In this document: positions 43,919 through 52,703 of the stretch, piece by piece
Numbering within the stretch: the first letter of the stretch is position 1
Layout of the letters: every line of letters starts with the position of its first letter
DNA from: Spirochaetaceae bacterium 4572_59
GTDB lineage: Bacteria; Spirochaetota; Spirochaetia; DSM-2461
Assembly: GCA_002084805.1 (NCBI GenBank)
Contig: NBMC01000001.1
Location: 62,001 to 126,000, forward strand
Length of the DNA stretch: 64,000 nt
Direction of reading: 5' to 3'
The notes under the pieces: generated by a model
Told to the model about the DNA's origin: nothing
Databases searched by the model: none
What the model saw: only the letters and a program-made list of their open reading frames with translations
Position numbers and translations under genes: made by a program

Positions 43919-45349
43919 TTATTCGGCATTGGGGTCTATTCCCAGATTTTTCAGCTGATCCATCTCTTCCTGGCGGGCCTGATAATCTTTCAGGCCTGCT
44001 ATGACTTTTGTGATCACACCCTTTAACTGCTTTATTTCCAATTTATATCCTTTCACTCTTTTCTTGATCTCACCTTCGGTGGCTTCTTTAAAAAAAGTTT
44101 CCAGAGTTGATACTTTGTTCAGAATACGTTTCAGTTCCTGCTGGTTTTTTGTCAGGAATTCCTCCAGCGCCACTGTGGATGATTCCGATGCCCTGATATA
44201 AGTCTGGCTTGTGGGTACATTAAGAGACTTATAGAAGTTCGCCTTCATTCTGAGCCAGTTGATATAGCTGGTAAAGTTAAGGTGTTCACGATTTTTACCC
44301 TTCCCGAGCTGTTCCTCCTGGATATCATAAAAGACTTCGATTCTCTTTAACATGACACGGGTAATCCATCGGCTTAGTTTCTGGGAGAAGGAACTCGGAT
44401 TTTCATCCATTAAACGGCTATTTCCATCCATTCGAGTAATAATGGTTTCAAGAGGAAGGTAGGCTTTTGCCAGTTCTCCCACTAGCCCCATCAATTCTTC
44501 TTTCAGTTCTTTGTCCAGGTTTCTTGTTTTTTTCTCTACGGTCTTTTGTTTTACTTCAAGAGATTCCAGAATTCTCTCTCGGAGAGACTCTTTCATATTT
44601 CCGAAATCTTCCTCCAGAATTTCCTCTATCAGTTCTCTGTAGAATGGGGCTCCCTGCCATTTAACGGGGAACTCGAACTTGATAGCCTGCATGGTTCCAC
44701 TATGATCGGAAAGAATCCTCTTGGGATCCAGGGTCATTTTGGATAGCACATTAACTCTAGCCTGCAGTTTATAGTTTTGTTTGGCATAAATGGATATTTT
44801 TTTCAGCAGTATTTTTATCTGTTTCTGCTGTCCCTGAAGAACTTTTATCGAATTGGCCAGAATGCTGATGGCCATGGTATCGCCGGTTTGTTTGATTTTT
44901 TCCACATAGAGGGTCAGGTTCCGGGTCATCATATGGGAGGATGTAGGGGACAGATCCTTCCAGTGGATATAATTCGTCAGCCCAAGAATACTTCTTATTG
45001 TTTTCAGGTTCATTGTTTCGGGGCTGAAAAAGAAAAAATTATTCAGAAAGTCAAGCTGAGCCTGCAAAACGCTCAAACGCTGATTCATCTGAATAAAAGT
45101 ATCAGATTCCGGGAAAGGATCGGAGGGCGGTGGTTTCAAGTCTGAAATTTTCTGTTCATAGTCGTACTGATCTTCCTGTATAAGAGCCTTTTCCAGAAAT
45201 ACCTTGTAAATTCCGGTACAGGCAGCCTCATAGGTCCGGCAGGCTTCTTTTAGTGCAGGAATATCATCTTTCCCCAAAACCATGGCCCTTCTGGTGAGTG
45301 CTTCATCCAAGCGGGCTTCAAACATTTCATTATGACTCATACTGGCCAT
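43919..45349 (-). CDS. Helical coiled-coil protein, unrecognised
   Basis: About 477 residues from the ATG at 45349 (another at 45340). The open frame continues to 45526 but that part is the antisense of the next gene and is serine/leucine-rich, so I do not use it. Mostly alpha-helical with long charged stretches (KQKTVEKKTRNLDKELKEEL, EEFLTKNQQELKRILNKV). No membrane segment or known motif. Looks like a lineage-specific cytoplasmic protein. Its end abuts the aroF-pheA fusion stop tail to tail. Confidence 0.7.
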   Translation of the reverse strand: MASMSHNEMFEARLDEALTRRAMVLGKDDIPALKEACRTYEAACTGIYKVFLEKALIQEDQYDYEQKISDLKPPPSDPFPESDTFIQMNQRLSVLQAQLDFLNNFFFFSPETMNLKTIRSILGLTNYIHWKDLSPTSSHMMTRNLTLYVEKIKQTGDTMAISILANSIKVLQGQQKQIKILLKKISIYAKQNYKLQARVNVLSKMTLDPKRILSDHSGTMQAIKFEFPVKWQGAPFYRELIEEILEEDFGNMKESLRERILESLEVKQKTVEKKTRNLDKELKEELMGLVGELAKAYLPLETIITRMDGNSRLMDENPSSFSQKLSRWITRVMLKRIEVFYDIQEEQLGKGKNREHLNFTSYINWLRMKANFYKSLNVPTSQTYIRASESSTVALEEFLTKNQQELKRILNKVSTLETFFKEATEGEIKKRVKGYKLEIKQLKGVITKVIAGLKDYQARQEEMDQLKNLGIDPNAE

Positions 45350-45383
45350 TATTGTCGAATATGAGTAAAGTAACAACAATAGA

Positions 45384-45947
45384 ATGGATGAATTTAATGA
45401 AGAAGGAATAGATATGGGTGAACTTTCAATTTTTGAAAAAGAGAAACTGCTTGTGGGTGTTTTGATCTCACGCATAGAGGTTCTTCCTGAATTGGAAGAT
45501 CGTCTGATCCATTGCTGGGGTGACATTGATTTGAAGTCGGAACCTGTCCTCTTTGAATATACCGACTACTATAATAGAGAGATGGGATCTTCTATCTACC
45601 GTTGCTTTTTCTCCTTTAAGGAGCTGGTTGCCCCTGAGGATCTTCCAGCCATCAAGATCCGGACAAATGAGATCGAACTGGACTATGCTGAGGGAGCGGA
45701 CCGTAAGGTTAACCTGGATCCAGGTATCCTCTCTCTGAGTAAGTTTATACTGGCAACTACCAAAAATAATGTTCACCGTATTCCCATGAACCGCGGGATC
45801 TATGGCGAGTTGACCCTTCAGTTCAAGGATCGGGATTTTCACCCTCTGGAGTGGACCTATCCGGACTTTGCCGGGCGGGAAAACCGGGATCTGCTGATCC
45901 GTATCCGGGATATCTATAAAAAACAGAGGAAAGCTCTAAAGAACTGA
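45384..45947 (+). CDS. DUF4416-family protein
   Basis: 187 residues. Family pattern: KLLVGVLISR, FEYTDYYNREMG, FFSFKELVAPEDLPAIKIRTNEIE in outline, VNLDPGILSLSKFILATTKNNVHRI, and a final PLEWTYPDFA. Widespread in spirochaetes and some other anaerobes, of unknown activity. The start lies in a region that is antisense to a spurious extension of the coiled-coil gene. It is followed 33 bases later by a lipoprotein gene. Confidence 0.8.
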   Translation: MDEFNEEGIDMGELSIFEKEKLLVGVLISRIEVLPELEDRLIHCWGDIDLKSEPVLFEYTDYYNREMGSSIYRCFFSFKELVAPEDLPAIKIRTNEIELDYAEGADRKVNLDPGILSLSKFILATTKNNVHRIPMNRGIYGELTLQFKDRDFHPLEWTYPDFAGRENRDLLIRIRDIYKKQRKALKN

Positions 45948-45979
45948 AGTAAGAGGAGAGACTGGTCAGTAAAGAGAGT

Positions 45980-46744
45980 ATGATCCTGCCCTTTTTACTT
46001 CTTTCATTTCTCTTCTGGAGCTGCAGGCCTCTGAGCGAGGAAACCATTCAGATCAATCTGCCAGCTTATCCTCAGCATCTTCCTGTCTTTCCGGAAGAGG
46101 CCCTCTGGACCCTTGAGGCCTACTCTGAGGGGAATCAGATCAAAATGCTGGAACTTCCCTACAGGGGTGAGGCTTCTCTCTCTCTGCATATCACCAAAGA
46201 GACTCCGCTTCTCTGCCTGCTTTATCCCCCCTTTATGAATAATTACTATGCTCCCTGTCCGGCAGGAGGCTTGCATGAGTCGGGCGAGTCCTCTGTTTTG
46301 AATCTCAGCTGGCCCGGAGGTGCGGGAGTATCATTTCTGATTGATGTGGCTAAAGCTGGAATGCCACTTTCCACCATCAATCTTCGCAGACTTTCTGATA
46401 CAATCCGGGAGAAGGGGGATCCCAACCCCTGGATTTTGGACTGGGATCTTCTTGGCCGTCAGATGGTAGCAAGGGAAATGCGCAGCTGGTACATACGGAA
46501 GAAGTATCTCTATGCCCTGGATATTCTTTTTCCTGCCGGTTGCTGGCTTCCAGGGGCTGCATGGCTTGACCCCCTTGTGCTTGATGTCTCCGAAACCCTG
46601 AAACTTGAACTCTGTGAGGGAATCCACTCCTATCTGAATCTGAATTCAGGAGATGTCTTTATTATTGCCGTTGATGATAGGGGCGAGGTCTTTACTCTGC
46701 TTCATCCTCAGAAGAAGGGGGCTACCATCCAGGATCGCGGATGA
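45980..46744 (+). CDS. Hypothetical lipoprotein
   Basis: 254 residues with a short lipoprotein signal (LLLSFLFWSC, cysteine at about 14). The mature protein is beta-rich (IQINLPAYPQHLPVFPEEAL, LSLHITKETPLLCLLYPPF), with a WPGGAGVSFLID centre and a YLNLNSGDVFIIAVDD strand at the end. No family recognised. Probably co-transcribed with the DUF4416 gene. A TTG-started minor gene follows. Confidence 0.65.
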   Translation: MILPFLLLSFLFWSCRPLSEETIQINLPAYPQHLPVFPEEALWTLEAYSEGNQIKMLELPYRGEASLSLHITKETPLLCLLYPPFMNNYYAPCPAGGLHESGESSVLNLSWPGGAGVSFLIDVAKAGMPLSTINLRRLSDTIREKGDPNPWILDWDLLGRQMVAREMRSWYIRKKYLYALDILFPAGCWLPGAAWLDPLVLDVSETLKLELCEGIHSYLNLNSGDVFIIAVDDRGEVFTLLHPQKKGATIQDRG

Positions 46745-46819
46745 TTATGAAGAACCGGAAGAGGGAGGCAGAAGAACTATACTACTTACGGATCTATAGT
46801 AATAATTGTAAGAAACTTA

Positions 46820-47302
46820 TTGGAGGATGGAACTTTTTTTGTCAGTGCCAGCGGGAGCTTCGGCACAATCAGGCTGGTCTTTACCCTGAGCGGTGTCCTT
46901 AAAAACGGTACCGTAACAAAAGCAGAAATTATACTGACAATCTATGAAAATAATGAAGATTCTGAAGGTATCGGGTGGTGGATCGAATCAGGTACTCTGC
47001 TGATTTCCGAGAAAAAATCGGATACAGAATGGTATCTTGTGAAAGTCATAATGCCTGATTCAGATCATATGATAATGCAGATTGATGAATATTCTGAGGA
47101 TAAGCTTTACTGTTTGACAAACTATAATCTTGACGATTTTATTGATGATCCTTATACGAGTCCTGGAGATTATCATTATGAATCTATAGAATTTGATGAG
47201 ACAACAGATGACATTACATGCTCCATCGTAACCGAATCTGATTTAATCACTGTTATCGATGGATTCAGTGATGATAATGCAAGCTCCATGGTCCGTGAAT
47301 AG
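46820..47302 (+). CDS. Hypothetical protein, possibly 5'-truncated
   Basis: 160 residues from a TTG; the frame is open back to 46751 without an ATG. Beta-rich sequence (TFFVSASGSFGTIRLVFTL, ESGTLLISEKKSD) with an acidic C-terminal half. A secretion signal would be expected before such a sequence and is missing, which suggests lost 5' coding. No family recognised. Confidence 0.45.
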   Translation: MEDGTFFVSASGSFGTIRLVFTLSGVLKNGTVTKAEIILTIYENNEDSEGIGWWIESGTLLISEKKSDTEWYLVKVIMPDSDHMIMQIDEYSEDKLYCLTNYNLDDFIDDPYTSPGDYHYESIEFDETTDDITCSIVTESDLITVIDGFSDDNASSMVRE

Positions 47303-47395
47303 CCTACTGATCTGAAGTACTTATTCAAAGGCACAGAGGCAGATTTCAATAGAAAGCTGCCTGATTATTTTTCAGCTGAATAAGGTAGCCTTAAT

Positions 47396-48091
47396 CTATA
47401 ACTTTGCGACTTCCGGTAGTTTCCATTTAATGGGGGCCTGCCCCGTTTCTTCCAGATAAGTGTTGGATAGGCTGAAGGGCCGGCTACCAAAAAATCCCCT
47501 GTAGGAAGAGAGAGGAGAGGGATGGGGACTCTCAATGACAAGGTGTTTTTTTCTATCGATAAAGTTACCTTTTTTGCGGGCATATCCGCCCCATAGGATA
47601 AATACAAGGTTTTCACGGTGGCTTTCCAGCTCCCTGATTACCCGGTCAGTAAACTTTTCCCAGCCCCGTCCCCGGTGGGATCCTGCCTTATGGGCTTCAA
47701 CCGTCAGAACAGAGTTTAGCATCAGAACACCCTGATCAGCCCAGCTGGAAAGGCAACCATGGGAGGGAGGAACCAGCCCCAAGTCTGTTTCCATCTCTTT
47801 ATATATATTGAGGAGGGACGGAGGTGCTGCCACAGTGGGCTGAACAGAAAAGCAGAGTCCATGGGCCTGTCCGCCACCGTGATAGGGGTCCTGTCCGAGG
47901 ATAACCACCTTTACTTTATTAAAGGGAGTGCGGTTCAGGGCATAGAAAATCTGGTTTCCAGGAGGAAAGAGGGTTTTTCCATTCTTTTTTTCTGTTACAA
48001 GAAACTGCCGGAGCTTTGTCATGTAGGGTTTTTCGAACTCGTCTCCCATAATATTCAGCCAGCTTGCACTCAGGTTAATTTGTCTGTTCAT
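47396..48091 (-). CDS. ung: Uracil-DNA glycosylase, family 1
   Basis: About 231 residues from the ATG at 48091 (the frame runs to 48139). All UNG signatures are present: VILGQDPYHGGGQAHGL with the catalytic Asp, PPSLLNIYKE, LMLNSVLTVEAHKAGSH, LWGGYARKK, and the HPSPLSSYRGFFG loop with the DNA-minor-groove histidine. It removes uracil from DNA for base excision repair. Confidence 0.93.
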   Translation of the reverse strand: MNRQINLSASWLNIMGDEFEKPYMTKLRQFLVTEKKNGKTLFPPGNQIFYALNRTPFNKVKVVILGQDPYHGGGQAHGLCFSVQPTVAAPPSLLNIYKEMETDLGLVPPSHGCLSSWADQGVLMLNSVLTVEAHKAGSHRGRGWEKFTDRVIRELESHRENLVFILWGGYARKKGNFIDRKKHLVIESPHPSPLSSYRGFFGSRPFSLSNTYLEETGQAPIKWKLPEVAKL

Positions 48092-48189
48092 TCCTACTAG
48101 GGTCCTTCCTTTATTCATTCTGATTTGTAAATATTGCATATTATTTCTGAATAACAGTCATGAGATGTCTCAATCGAACAGAATTTTTT

Positions 48190-48552
48190 CTAATTATCAG
48201 GATAGTGTAATTCCGGAATAACCAGATATAAGTAGTTATCCGGAGGGTCCAGAAGGTCATGAATCTTCTCACGAATAAATTTTATACCGCTAAATGGGTA
48301 TTCTCCACTTTCCTGACATAATCCGGCTTTTACAGGATTCAAAGATATATAGTTAAAAGTCTGGAGGAACTGTCTGAAATCCTGAATAATTTTGCTTTTA
48401 AAACGATCATACCAGACATGCCCGATTTGTTTAAACATCCTGTTAAACCGTTGGGCAAAGACAGCTAAAAGAATTAACCTCCGTCCCCATTTCCCCACCG
48501 CATTCCCCAAAAAAAATCCCCCTGACCATAGTCCGGGGAATAAAAGCAGCAA
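48190..48552 (-). pseudogene. Truncated REP-associated tyrosine transposase (IS200/Y1-type)
   Basis: The C-terminal half of a Y1 transposase relative is clear: RFNRMFKQIGHVWYDRFKSKI then FLQTFNYISLNPVKAGLCQ and a PPDNYLYLVIPEL end. The first 25 residues are junk-like (GGFFLGNAVGKWG). The HUH metal-binding motif and most of the catalytic N-terminus are absent, so it cannot be active. No inverted repeats of an insertion sequence were seen. Confidence 0.7.
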
Positions 48553-48566
48553 ACTGCTTGGAATAC

Positions 48567-51074
48567 TTACTTTACAACAATATTAACCAGTTTATCCGGA
48601 ATGACAATCTCTTTAATAATCGTTTTGCCTTCAGTGAGGGCTTTCACTTTATCCTGAGCGTGAGCCGCAGCCTTCATCTCATCAGGAGAGGTTCCTGCCG
48701 CCATAATAATCTTGCAGCGGACCTTACCGTTGATCTGTACAACGATCTCTTTTTCGTCATCCTTTGTGAACTCTTCAATCCAAACAGGCCATGATTCGTA
48801 GGCCAGGGTGTTGTCCTTCCCCAGTTTTGTCCACATCTCTTCACAGATATGAGGCGCATAGGGAGCCAGCATCAGAACAAAGGGTTCCCAGAGCTTTCTG
48901 TAGCACTTCTTCAGCTTGTAAGCCTCGTTGATGAAGATCATCATCTGGGCAATACCGGTGTTGAACTCCAGATCTCTAGTATCATCACTTACCTTTTTGA
49001 TGGTCTTATGCAGAACCTTGAGCATATCCTTGGAGGGCTCTTCCTCTGTAATTTCTCTTTCTGCAATATCCCACACACGGTTCAAAAAACGGTTTACACC
49101 AGCCAGTCCCTTGGTCTGCCAAGGTTTTGAAACCTGCAGGGGGCCCATAAACATCTCGTACATTCTCATGGAGTCCGCCCCAAAATCTCTTATGATATCA
49201 TCGGGATTGATAACATTTTTCAGAGACTTACTCATCTTGGCGATAACCTGTGATACCTCTTCACCGGTGGATGCTTCAACATACTTGCCGTCTCTTTCTT
49301 CCACCAGGTCGGTAGCTACCAGAGATTTATCCTTTCGTTGATAGGCGAAGGAGGTGATCATTCCCTGGTTGATCAATCTCTGGAAGGGTTCTTTATCCTT
49401 AACCAGACCCAGATCGAAAAGCACTTTGTGCCAGAAACGGGAGTAGAGCAGATGGAGAACTGCATGTTCCGCACCACCCACGTAAAGATCTACAGGCATC
49501 CAGTAGTTTTCAGCCTCTTTGCTTACCATGGCAGTGGCATTTTTCGGATCGATATAACGAAGGAAATACCAGCAGCTACCAGCCCACTGAGGCATGGTAT
49601 TGGTCTCTCTTTTTGCAGGACCACCACATGTTGGACAGCTGCAATTTACCCAGTCTGTTATATTGGCCAGAGGTGATTCCCCTGTTCCGGAAGGTTCAAA
49701 ATTTTCTGTGGGAGGCAGAACTAGAGGAAGCTGATCCTCGGGAACCGGAACAGTTCCGCATTTCTCGCAGTGTACCAGGGGAATCGGTTCTCCCCAGTAT
49801 CTCTGACGGCTGAAAATCCAGTCACGTAGCTTGTAGTTAACAGCCCCCGTACCGATTTTCTGCTCTTCCAGCCAGGAAATAACCTTTCTGATTGCTTCTT
49901 CTTTTCCAAGACCATCCAGGAACCCTGAGTTTATATGACCTCCGTCCCCTGTAAAGGCTTCCTCTTCTACGTTTCCGCCTTCCAGAACCTCGATAATAGG
50001 CAGATTGAATTTTTTAGCAAACTCCCAGTCTCTCCCGTCATGAGCTGGAACGGCCATAATGGCACCGGAACCATAGGAAATCAGAACATAGTCGGCCACC
50101 CATACGGGGATCTTCTCATTGTTTAAGGGATTGATGGCGTAGGAACCGGTAAACACACCGGATTTCTCCTTGGCCAGTTCGGTTCTCTCCAGATCTGACT
50201 TCAGATTGGCCTGACGCACATAGGCATCAACCTCATCTTTCTGTTCAGGAGTGGTAAGTTTCTCTACCAGCTTATGCTCGGGAGCTAGAACCATATAAGT
50301 GGCACCGAAGAGAGTATCGGGCCGGGTGGTATAAACTTCGATGGTATCATCGGTCTTCTCAGTCTTGAAAACAACATTAGCACCCTCGGAGCGTCCAATC
50401 CAGTTGCGCTGCATGGCCTTAACAGAGTCGGGCCAGTCCAAAGTATCCAGATCTTCCAGTAGCTTATCGGCATACTCGGTAATCTTGAAAACCCACTGAC
50501 GCAGGTTCTTTCTCTCTACCTGATGACCACAGCGTTCACATCTACCGTCCAGAACTTCTTCATTGGCCAGACCGGTTTTACAGTCGGGACACCAGTTAAT
50601 GGGCATCTCTGACTCGTAAGCCAGACCTGCCTTATAAAGTTGAAGGAAAATCCACTGAGTCCAGTGATAGTATTCTGATGTATGGGTTGAAACCTGACGG
50701 TCCCAGTCATATGAAAATCCCAGAGCCTTAATCTGCTTCAGGAAATTATTAATATTAGCTTCGGTTGTAATTGTGGGATGGGTACCCGTCTTGATTGCGT
50801 AGTTTTCCGCAGGGAGACCAAAAGAGTCGAAACCCATGGGATGAAGAACATTATAACCGTTCATTCTCATATAACGACAGTAAATATCCGTCGCCGTATA
50901 TCCTTCGGGGTGACCAACATGCAGTCCCGCACCAGAGGGGTAGGGAAACATATCCAGAACGTAGGCTCTCTTGTCCCGGGGAAAGGCCGGATCTTCAGAG
51001 ACCTTGAAAGTCTTATTGTCTTTCCAGTATTTTTGCCATCGGGCTTCTATTTCTTTAAAAGGGTATTTGCTCAT
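48567..51074 (-). CDS. leuS: Leucyl-tRNA synthetase
   Basis: 835 residues from the ATG at 51074 (longer frame to 51170 adds non-conserved sequence). Class I signatures: [15 protein letters not shown] (HIGH box) and [16 protein letters not shown] (KMSKS). Zinc-type insertion with [22 protein letters not shown], editing domain with [19 protein letters not shown], and the C-terminal [11 protein letters not shown]. It charges tRNA-Leu. Full length and intact. Confidence 0.97.
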   Translation of the reverse strand: MSKYPFKEIEARWQKYWKDNKTFKVSEDPAFPRDKRAYVLDMFPYPSGAGLHVGHPEGYTATDIYCRYMRMNGYNVLHPMGFDSFGLPAENYAIKTGTHPTITTEANINNFLKQIKALGFSYDWDRQVSTHTSEYYHWTQWIFLQLYKAGLAYESEMPINWCPDCKTGLANEEVLDGRCERCGHQVERKNLRQWVFKITEYADKLLEDLDTLDWPDSVKAMQRNWIGRSEGANVVFKTEKTDDTIEVYTTRPDTLFGATYMVLAPEHKLVEKLTTPEQKDEVDAYVRQANLKSDLERTELAKEKSGVFTGSYAINPLNNEKIPVWVADYVLISYGSGAIMAVPAHDGRDWEFAKKFNLPIIEVLEGGNVEEEAFTGDGGHINSGFLDGLGKEEAIRKVISWLEEQKIGTGAVNYKLRDWIFSRQRYWGEPIPLVHCEKCGTVPVPEDQLPLVLPPTENFEPSGTGESPLANITDWVNCSCPTCGGPAKRETNTMPQWAGSCWYFLRYIDPKNATAMVSKEAENYWMPVDLYVGGAEHAVLHLLYSRFWHKVLFDLGLVKDKEPFQRLINQGMITSFAYQRKDKSLVATDLVEERDGKYVEASTGEEVSQVIAKMSKSLKNVINPDDIIRDFGADSMRMYEMFMGPLQVSKPWQTKGLAGVNRFLNRVWDIAEREITEEEPSKDMLKVLHKTIKKVSDDTRDLEFNTGIAQMMIFINEAYKLKKCYRKLWEPFVLMLAPYAPHICEEMWTKLGKDNTLAYESWPVWIEEFTKDDEKEIVVQINGKVRCKIIMAAGTSPDEMKAAAHAQDKVKALTEGKTIIKEIVIPDKLVNIVVK

Positions 51075-51170
51075 AATGGCAAAATAATACCAGAACCAGT
51101 CTCTTCTGTCTAACCCCGGATACAGGCCGCAAGGAAAAGGGGGAGGGAAAAGGGGGAGAGAGGTCACCAT

Positions 51171-51370
51171 CGCTAAGACAGGATCAGTTGGGGAAGCATC
51201 TATCTGGTGGATATTCTTGAATTCGGTCCGCTCCCTGAGAAGTTTGAAATAGAAGAGATTGATGAACTGCTCTCATGCGATACGAGCAGGGTTCGGAGCT
51301 TGTGAAGTGGAGCCGTGTAGCAGGCAACTGGGGAGTCCCTCTCTTTTCGGTAAAGGATAGACAGGCTTAA
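51171..51370 (+). pseudogene. Decayed gene remnant upstream of the WYL regulator
   Basis: A plus-strand stretch reads [27 protein letters not shown] without a start codon, then hits a stop. One frame over it continues as MRYEQGSELVKWSRVAGNWGVPLF to a TAA at 51368-51370. This looks like the end of a gene broken by one frameshift. The family is unknown to me. The rest of 51371-51614 shows no gene. Confidence 0.4.
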
Positions 51371-51614
51371 GAACTGTCCGGATTCTCTATGGATCTCCAT
51401 TATTAAAAATTCCACAAAAAGTGATTTAGAGAAAATGCTCCGCGGGAAAAAACATATCGCCTTGTTCGGAGGGTATGACTTTGGGGATTATCTGACATTC
51501 AGACCATAATAAGTAAACACAATTATGAGCATATGCTAGAAGAAGTTTAAAAAGTATTTTCAATATAGTCTCATGAGGATATACTGATCAAACACAGGGA
51601 GTGCATCTCATCAT

Positions 51615-52385
51615 ATGGGAAAAAATCAGCTGGAACGTATCTTAGGCATAGACCGCATTATCCGTGACCGAGGTGGTTGCACAAAAGAAGAGCTTCTGGT
51701 GCTTTTTGAAGTCAGCGGCAAATCGGTGGAGCGGGACTTTGCCTATATGCGTGACCGCCTCCATGCCCCTCTGGATTATAACCGTCACAATGAGCTCTAC
51801 ACTTACAGCGATAGCTCCTACTTTCTCCCTTCCGTCAGTCTCTCCGAGGGTGAGGTTATGGCCCTGGCTCTTTCAAGTGAAATCTTAAACCACTTTAATT
51901 ATGTAGACGATTTTAATGAACTGCGGGACTCCCTGGGGCGGATGACCTCCTATCTGCTGGCTTTCAGGGGTAGCTGGTATATCGTTGCACGCGATCCGAG
52001 TCGGGGGAATATAAGAACCTATGCTCTGGGCCGTATGCAAAAGCCTTATAAAACTAATACCACCTTTACCATCCCCGCGGATTTTCGTCTGGAGGATTAT
52101 GTAGATCCTGAGTGGGGTATTTACAGCCGGAGGGAGAAGTATGATTTTGTTCTGACTTTCACTCCTCGGGTGGCGGATCTTATCCGTGAGAAGATCTGGC
52201 ACAGGGATCAGAAGCTGGAAGAGCTGGCGGATGGTTCGGTGGTTTTGAGCTTTTCTTCGGGGCAGATTGAGACGATCGGTCAGTGGGTTCTGGGCTGGGG
52301 GGCGGATGTGCATGTGGCCTCTCCTGTGGACTTGATTGAGAGGATTAAGGAGACGGCTTCTCGGCTGGGAAATATGTATGGTTGA
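51615..52385 (+). CDS. WYL-domain transcriptional regulator, short form
   Basis: 256 residues, against about 310-330 for most. N-terminal HTH (GIDRIIRDRGGCTKEELLVLFEVSGKSVERDFAYMRDRL in outline). The WYL core is recognised by YLLAFRGSWYIVARDPSRGNIRTYALGRM landmarks, and the WCX C-terminus by VLTFTPRVADLIREKIWHRDQ. The part between, normally 60 or more residues, is nearly missing after FNELRDSLGRMTS. Either an in-frame deletion or a natural short form. WYL regulators often sit beside defence systems, as here. Confidence 0.8.
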   Translation: MGKNQLERILGIDRIIRDRGGCTKEELLVLFEVSGKSVERDFAYMRDRLHAPLDYNRHNELYTYSDSSYFLPSVSLSEGEVMALALSSEILNHFNYVDDFNELRDSLGRMTSYLLAFRGSWYIVARDPSRGNIRTYALGRMQKPYKTNTTFTIPADFRLEDYVDPEWGIYSRREKYDFVLTFTPRVADLIREKIWHRDQKLEELADGSVVLSFSSGQIETIGQWVLGWGADVHVASPVDLIERIKETASRLGNMYG

Positions 52386-52405
52386 ACTCTCTTAATTAAG
52401 ATTTT

Positions 52406-52498
52406 GGGCGTCTCCCTGGCTGCGCCAGGGGCAGGCTCTTCAGGGGTTTCGTCCCTGCGGCACCGCCGTTGGCGCCCTTGCGATCCTTGACGCTAGGG
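52406..52498. repeat. GC-rich palindromic element
   Basis: About 93 bases of strongly GC-rich sequence in an AT-rich spacer. Internal hairpins: CCCTGGC / GCCAGGG (7 bp, loop TGC, 52414-52430), CAGGG / CCCTG (52441-52457), and outer GGGCG (52406) against CGCCC (52473). It resembles repeat elements I have seen between genes in treponeme-like genomes, but a copy count cannot be made here. No gene in 52386-52703. Confidence 0.45.
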
Positions 52499-52703
52499 TG
52501 TGTGGGTGATCAAATTGTTATAGGAATTGTGCTTAATTTATTAGGAGTTTGGTTTGAGTGAAATCAATGGTTTGGCATAAATGCAGCTAAAAGCAATACC
52601 GCGCCAAAAATGTTTGAAATATGATAGTATTGGCTGTGAAAACATAAAATCCACGTGCCCTAAGAAGCACAGCATCCGTACCGGGCTAAGAGAAGAGGAA
52701 TAA

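Noticed and set aside
45350-45526. N-terminal extension of the coiled-coil gene
   Set aside because: Serine/leucine-rich antisense of the DUF4416 gene; an ATG at 45349 gives a normal start.
52380-52525. A second attC at the left of the hsd block (GTTATAG at 52517)
   Set aside because: No inverted stem or R'' partner within the expected distance, so only the right-hand site is reported.
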